A stretch of DNA of 64,000 bases. It comes from Paracoccaceae bacterium. Its GTDB lineage: Bacteria; Pseudomonadota; Alphaproteobacteria; Rhodobacterales; Rhodobacteraceae. Where the stretch lies: contig JAKIUB010000008.1 of NCBI GenBank assembly GCA_021647745.1, positions 1 through 64,000 on the forward strand, given 5' to 3'. The translations under genes and the position numbers were made by a program. Each line of letters starts with the position of its first letter. Within the stretch, counting starts at the first letter, position 1. Positions 59,982 through 64,000 of this stretch are shown here, in pieces. Under the pieces are notes generated by a model. The model made no database searches. It was given only the letters and a program-made list of their open reading frames with translations, and had not been told where the DNA came from.

Positions 59982-60003
59982 GGCCCGCCGGTGAGGGCGG
60001 ACC
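59982..60003 (-). terminator. Terminator of the PPC-repeat gene (and possibly of the fdh gene)
   Basis: GGCCCGCC and GGCGGACC pair (8 bp with one mismatch). On the minus strand the stem is followed by TTTTTT (59981-59975). It lies between two convergent genes; only the minus-strand reading has a U tract. Confidence 0.6.
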
Positions 60004-60025
60004 TGAAGAGGGTTAAATTTTTTTG

Positions 60026-61273
60026 CTACTTGGGGGGGCGCACATAGCGCTGGAGGGATACCCGCACCGGTTCGGAGGCAGCACCATCCTCGTAGCCAAA
60101 GAGCAGTACTGCCGCGAGATAGCGGCCAGGGTAAAGCTCGGCGGCTATCTGGCTGTCGCGGGTGCTGGCACCGCCAATACCGCTATCGTCGTTGAAGCCA
60201 AGCTGCTGGCCGCGATCATTATAAAGATAGAGCTGCGAATCAGCGCCACCATTGCCGATACCTTGTATCAGTACCAATGAAGGCTCGGCGACTTCGAACA
60301 GGATCCAGCGGGCGTCTTTGCCGACCAGAACATCGCCGGAGAAGGTTGAAGTGAGTAGCCCTATATCATCAATCGGGAAATCACCGCCGATGGGAGGAGA
60401 GGCCTTGCCAGTGGCGTAGCGGGCATAAAGGAAGGCCTTTTCGTCAAATTTGCGGACCTCGACATCAATCGGCTGTGCGCCATCCGACAGCGCGCTTACC
60501 GCGATGCAATAATCGCCCGGTTGAAGCGGAGTTTGCATGTCGATCTGGGCATTCAGCCCGTCAAAATCGTCATTTTCGGCGACAAGATTGCCGGCATTGT
60601 CATAGACCCGCACCACAGGGTCGGCATCGGTGTTTTGGGCGGTGATGGTCAAGGCAAGCGGATTGTCGACGGTGAAGCGGTGATAGGTGACATTGCCATC
60701 ACGCGTAAAGCGGATCTGCTCACCACCGGCGAGGGCGGCGTTGAGCGGGCCGGAGGAGACCAGCGGACTGGCAGGTGTTGACGCTGTGCAAGCCTCGACA
60801 CCACCGCCACCTGCGGTTCCGCCGGTGGTGACCGGCTCCATATCCCAGCGGCTCAATTGCAAGGTGGTCGGGCCGTTATTGGACGAGAAATTATAGACCT
60901 TGGCACAGTAGCTGCCCGGTTGGAGCGAAGTTTCTATCCGAGAGGCTCGTCTGCCGCCGCCATCATCATCCGAGGCCAGCTCGTTGCCCGAGGTGTCAAG
61001 CAGCACCATTACAGGGTCAACGCCGCTATCATCAGTGGCCTCGATGCGCACATCGGTCGGGGAGGAAACCTCGAATTGCAAATAATTCGACACGCCGGGG
61101 GTGAGCTGCACCTGCATCTGCGCGGGGGCATCAAGAGTGGTTACATCCACACCAAAGCCGCCAAAGGGCTGCACCTCGGCAGGGGAAACGCCGCAAACAC
61201 TAAGCTGTGCGAAGGCAACCGACGGAATGAATATACTGGCGGCCACCAGTAGGCTAATTCGTGCGCGTAACAT
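60026..61273 (-). CDS. Secreted protein with three PPC-like beta-sandwich repeats
   Basis: A 415-residue protein with a signal peptide (MLRARISLLVAASIFIPSVAFA). It contains three domains of about 110-120 residues with the PPC (pre-peptidase C-terminal) pattern: a Tyr/His/Trp-F-x-V strand, then DPVMVLLDTSGNELASDDDG or DPVVRVYDNAGNLVAENDD or DSQLYLYNDRGQQLGFNDDS, then LQPGxYC or LYPGRYLAAV. No protease domain is present, so the protein is made of PPC-like modules only. These modules bind Ca2+ and surface partners. Likely secreted or periplasmic; function unknown. Confidence 0.8.
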   Translation of the reverse strand: MLRARISLLVAASIFIPSVAFAQLSVCGVSPAEVQPFGGFGVDVTTLDAPAQMQVQLTPGVSNYLQFEVSSPTDVRIEATDDSGVDPVMVLLDTSGNELASDDDGGGRRASRIETSLQPGSYCAKVYNFSSNNGPTTLQLSRWDMEPVTTGGTAGGGGVEACTASTPASPLVSSGPLNAALAGGEQIRFTRDGNVTYHRFTVDNPLALTITAQNTDADPVVRVYDNAGNLVAENDDFDGLNAQIDMQTPLQPGDYCIAVSALSDGAQPIDVEVRKFDEKAFLYARYATGKASPPIGGDFPIDDIGLLTSTFSGDVLVGKDARWILFEVAEPSLVLIQGIGNGGADSQLYLYNDRGQQLGFNDDSGIGGASTRDSQIAAELYPGRYLAAVLLFGYEDGAASEPVRVSLQRYVRPPK

Positions 61274-61398
61274 ATAAATACTCCTGATTGGTTTAATGCG
61301 ATTAATGTATAAAGTTACGGGGCTTATTTTGATCTCTTGTGCCGATAAGGCAAGGAAAATATTGTGACCAGTTTCAGGACCTTGGCAATGGGCCGGAT

Positions 61399-62160
61399 TC
61401 AGCCGAGCTGGCGAACCTCCACCCCGTGCTGGTTGCAGATCTGTGCGAGCGGTGCCGGCAGGGGCAAATCGGTGAAAAAGCTGTCTATGTCGCGCATATG
61501 GCCAATGCGGGCGGGGGCCGAGCGGCTGAGCTTGCTGGCGTCGGCCACCAGAAAAACCTTGCGGGCATTGGCGATGATCGCCTGTGAAACCCTCACCTCG
61601 CGGTAGTCAAAATCCAGCAGCGAACCATCTTCGTCAATTGCGGAAACCCCGATGATAGCGTAATCGGCCTTGAATTGCTGTACTGTATCAAGGGTTTGTT
61701 CGCCCACCAGCCCGCCATCGGCGCGCCGCAACATGCCGCCTGTGACCATCACCCCGCAATGGGGGTTGGTGGCCATGATATTGGCAACATTGAGGTTGTT
61801 GGTGATCACCAACAGATCGCGCCGTGTGCGCAGGGCGCGGGCCACGGCCTCGGTGGTGGTGCCGATATTGATGAACAGCGAGGCATCATCCGGGATGGCT
61901 TCGGCGCAGAGCCGGCCAATGGCTTCCTTGGCCTCTTTATCCATGTTTTTGCGAGCGGCATAGGCGGTATTGGCCACGCCGGACTGTAAAATTGCGCCAC
62001 CATGTACGCGGGTCAGGTGGCCCTCGTCACACAGGGTATTAAGATCGCGGCGGATGGTTTGCGGGGTTACATTCTGGGAGGAGGACAGCTCGTCTACTGC
62101 CACACGACCAGCGGCGCGTACGGCGCCGAGGATTTCTTTTTGACGATGTGTCAGGCCCAT
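61399..62160 (-). CDS. glpR: DeoR-family repressor GlpR of glycerol-3-phosphate genes
   Basis: 254 residues: the N-terminal DeoR winged helix (MGLTHRQKEILGAVRAAGRV; NVTPQTIRRDLNTLCDEGHL, then TRVHGGA) and a C-terminal sugar-phosphate-sensing domain with FINIGTTTEAVARAL, TNNLNVA and DFDYREVRVSQA. Divergent from glpD, with 135 bp between start codons. This supports GlpR over other DeoR members. GGAGAT 5 nt before ATG 62160 sets the start; the longer open frame up to 63552 is antisense to glpD. Confidence 0.92.
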   Translation of the reverse strand: MGLTHRQKEILGAVRAAGRVAVDELSSSQNVTPQTIRRDLNTLCDEGHLTRVHGGAILQSGVANTAYAARKNMDKEAKEAIGRLCAEAIPDDASLFINIGTTTEAVARALRTRRDLLVITNNLNVANIMATNPHCGVMVTGGMLRRADGGLVGEQTLDTVQQFKADYAIIGVSAIDEDGSLLDFDYREVRVSQAIIANARKVFLVADASKLSRSAPARIGHMRDIDSFFTDLPLPAPLAQICNQHGVEVRQLG

Positions 62161-62295
62161 ATCATCTCCGTCTACCGGAACGAAACTTGCATTTGATCTG
62201 CACGAGGTCAAGGTTTTCTCTCCAAAGTGGAGAAATAATGAAAGCAAGGCGAAAAAAACGAAAGCAGATTGACTATAAGTGAAAATAAAAGGAAG
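62161..62295. promoter_or_regulatory. glpR-glpD divergent control region
   Basis: It contains an inverted repeat TCTCCA-aag-TGGAGA (62219-62233) and several cgaaa/gaaagc direct repeats (for example gcgaaaaaaacgaaagcag around 62249-62267) similar to the A-rich sites favoured by GlpR/DeoR repressors. Both promoters must lie here. Confidence 0.55.
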
Positions 62296-63849
62296 ATGAA
62301 ACCGAAAATTTTGAACGTAAACACGAACGGAAACAATGTGCCGGAAGAGATATTCGATATTTTTGTTATTGGCGGCGGAGTTAACGGCTGCGGCATTGCG
62401 CGCGATGCGGCAGGGCGCGGGTTGCGGGTGGGGCTGGCCGAGATGAATGATCTTGCCAGCGCCACATCTTCGGCTTCGACCAAGCTGTTTCATGGCGGGC
62501 TGCGCTATCTGGAGTATTACAAATTCCGGCTGGTGCGCGAGGCTTTGGTCGAGCGCGAGGTGCTGCTGCGCAACATGCCCCATATCAGCTGGCCCATGCG
62601 CTTTGTGCTGCCGCTGCATAAGGATATGCGGCCGGCATGGCTGATCCGGCTGGGGTTGTTCATGTATGACCATATGGGCGGGCGCAAAATACTGCCCCCC
62701 ACCAAAGTGCTTGATCTGACCCGTGATGAAGCCGGCATGCCTTTGAAAGAAAATTTTAAAAAGGCGTTTGAGTATTCGGATTGCTGGGTGCAAGACAGCC
62801 GCTTGGTGGTGTTGAACGCTGCCGACGCGCGAGCGCGCGGTGCCGAAATACTGACCCGCACCAAGGTGATCGCGGCCAAGCGGCGTGGCAGTATCTGGGA
62901 GGTGGAACTGGATGCGCGTGGTGTGTATCGCAAGATCCGCACCAAGGCGCTGGTTAATGCCGCAGGCCCGTGGGTGGGGCATATTTTGCACGATACCATC
63001 CAGATAGACACGTTTGAAAATGTGCGGCTGGTGCGGGGTAGCCATATTGTGGTAAAAAAAATATTCGACCACCCGCGGGCATATTTTTTTCAGGGGGCGG
63101 ATAACCGGATTATTTTCGCTATTCCCTACGAGGAGGATTTTACGCTGATCGGCACGACGGACCATGATCAGGGCACCGAGGTCGGTACGCCGGTTTGCAC
63201 CGCCGAAGAGGCTGATTATCTGCGCCAACACGCCTCTGAATATTTTGCCGAGCCGATCAAGGCCGAAGATGTTGTCTGGAGCTATTCCGGTGTTCGCCCG
63301 CTTTATGATGACGGGGTGAGCAGCGCCACCGAGGCCACCCGCGACTATGTGCTGAGCTTGAACGAGGACGGTGCGCCGCTTCTCAGTATATTTGGTGGCA
63401 AAATCACTACCTATCGCAGGCTGGCCGAAGCTGTGCTGGCCAAGCTTGAAACCCACCTTGAAGCCAAATCCGCAGCGTGGACCGCCAATGCCCCCCTGCC
63501 CGGCGGGGATTTCCCCCATGACGGGGTGGCAAAGCTGATGGAGGATCTGCAAGCGGGCTATCCGTTTTTAAGCGAGGTTCAGGCACGCCGGATGATCCGC
63601 ACCTATGGTACTAATGCCAGCAAAATCATGGGTGGGGCCAGAACGACCAAGGATCTGGGCGAGGATTTTGGCGCTGGTCTCAGCGAGTCCGAGGTGCAAT
63701 GGTTAATAGATGAAGAGTTTTCTGAGACCGCCGAAGATATCCTTTGGCGGCGCACCAGGCTGGGGCTGCATATGCGGCCCGAACAGGTGGCGCAGCTGGA
63801 AAGCTGGTTGGCCGGACAGAAAGGGCGCGGAGCCAAAAAAAATGTATGA
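62296..63849 (+). CDS. glpD: Aerobic glycerol-3-phosphate dehydrogenase
   Basis: GlpD is a membrane-bound FAD enzyme that oxidises glycerol 3-phosphate to dihydroxyacetone phosphate and feeds electrons to quinone. It starts near FDIFVIGGGVNGCGIARDAA (FAD motif) and contains SSASTKLFHGGLRYLEYY and the substrate-site GVRPLYDD. The start is uncertain: ATG 62296 (517 residues) has AGGAAG touching the ATG; GTG 62338 has GGAA at a better distance and begins right before the FAD motif. TTG 62269 is less likely. Works with GlpK from 5-6.5 kb. Confidence 0.94.
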   Translation: MKPKILNVNTNGNNVPEEIFDIFVIGGGVNGCGIARDAAGRGLRVGLAEMNDLASATSSASTKLFHGGLRYLEYYKFRLVREALVEREVLLRNMPHISWPMRFVLPLHKDMRPAWLIRLGLFMYDHMGGRKILPPTKVLDLTRDEAGMPLKENFKKAFEYSDCWVQDSRLVVLNAADARARGAEILTRTKVIAAKRRGSIWEVELDARGVYRKIRTKALVNAAGPWVGHILHDTIQIDTFENVRLVRGSHIVVKKIFDHPRAYFFQGADNRIIFAIPYEEDFTLIGTTDHDQGTEVGTPVCTAEEADYLRQHASEYFAEPIKAEDVVWSYSGVRPLYDDGVSSATEATRDYVLSLNEDGAPLLSIFGGKITTYRRLAEAVLAKLETHLEAKSAAWTANAPLPGGDFPHDGVAKLMEDLQAGYPFLSEVQARRMIRTYGTNASKIMGGARTTKDLGEDFGAGLSESEVQWLIDEEFSETAEDILWRRTRLGLHMRPEQVAQLESWLAGQKGRGAKKNV

Positions 63850-63967
63850 AAGATGCCTCGGGAAAACCGGGGGTTTCGCAGAGTTGTTTCATTGGCCATT
63901 GACATTCACCCACAACAAACCCCATCTTCCGCGCCCAACTGGATGCTGAATTTCTGGAGAATCTCTC

Positions 63968-64000
63968 ATGGCTGTTGTTGTCGTTGAATCCCCCGCCAAA
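63968..64000 (+). CDS. topA: DNA topoisomerase I, first 11 codons
   Basis: ATG 63968, preceded by GGAGA 7 nt away, starts MAVVVVESPAK, the strictly conserved N-terminus of bacterial topoisomerase I (toprim domain start, with the catalytic Glu in VESPAK). The gene runs off the right edge of the window. Confidence 0.8.
   Translation, partial: MAVVVVESPAK

Noticed and set aside
62161..63552. Long minus-strand frame upstream of and in frame with glpR
   Set aside because: It is antisense to glpD, has Cys/His/Arg-rich translation with no family features, and the DeoR domain begins at 62160.

Overview
The window looks like chromosomal DNA of a Rhodobacterales-type alphaproteobacterium capable of nitrate respiration. 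I infer this from gene content and order, not from a search: a NarR-like regulator beside narK1-narK2-narGHJI plus a PpiC-type isomerase, a DUF2849-cysI-cysH sulfur block, hemC/hemD followed by a mitofilin-like and a HemY-like gene, gpsA-EVE, a fused indolepyruvate oxidoreductase, and glpR/glpD. No rRNA, tRNA, CRISPR array, origin or prophage was seen.

Layout. 1-1.4 kb: an IS5-family element with a transposase broken by two frameshifts sits between a 5'-truncated DsrE-family gene and a truncated small ORF. 1.4-6.5 kb: asd, selO, a decayed exported-protein gene, a cold-shock gene, an ArsC/Spx-like gene and glpK. 6.7-18.3 kb: the respiratory nitrate reductase locus (narR, narK1, narK2, narG, narH, narJ, narI, ppiC) with FNR-type boxes. 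18.5-22.2 kb: a putative lipoprotein gene and assimilatory sulfate reduction, in which cysH is fused to a DUF934 domain. 22.7-28.5 kb: haem synthesis genes, gpsA and an EVE gene. 28.6-30.9 kb: a periplasmic cupredoxin with an FNR-like box, and ahcY. 31.1-33.0 kb: a visibly AT-richer pair, a TagD-like cytidylyltransferase and a LicD-type phosphotransferase, likely surface-glycan decoration of foreign origin. 33-39.3 kb: HD hydrolase, nuclease, thioredoxin-TPR protein, Trm112-like protein, hybrid kinase, aminotransferase, LysR regulator. 39.4-47.4 kb: a fused indolepyruvate:ferredoxin oxidoreductase behind a 28-bp palindrome, a MarR regulator, nitrilase, glutaredoxin, ComF, methyltransferase, ferrochelatase.

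47.7-52.2 kb holds the most unusual locus: a short Tat-like secreted protein made largely of SNSGP repeats, a strong hairpin, a protein joining an HPr-kinase-like P-loop domain to a PqqD-like (peptide-binding) domain, a second secreted Ser-rich protein ending in a PepSY-like domain, and a response regulator/histidine kinase pair. The last four overlap by 1-4 nt. The two secreted proteins share an ungapped N-terminal block, RRxxLxR-x8-YxxPxxxxLSAAxAG. I read this as a candidate RiPP-like or Ser-phosphorylation system in which the PqqD domain recognises the shared leader; this is inference.

52.2-64 kb: a sulfurtransferase, GNAT protein, aromatic aminotransferase, ornithine-cyclodeaminase-like protein, a paiB gene with a large internal deletion, a GST, a DUF1272 protein, an orphan formate dehydrogenase alpha subunit, a secreted PPC-repeat protein, divergent glpR/glpD, and the first codons of topA at the right edge.

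Functionally, nitrate respiration (nar, formate dehydrogenase, cupredoxin, haem synthesis) and glycerol use (glpK, glpD, glpR, gpsA) dominate. Several decayed genes (transposase, DsrE, paiB, the 3963-4147 remnant) point to ongoing small-scale gene loss.
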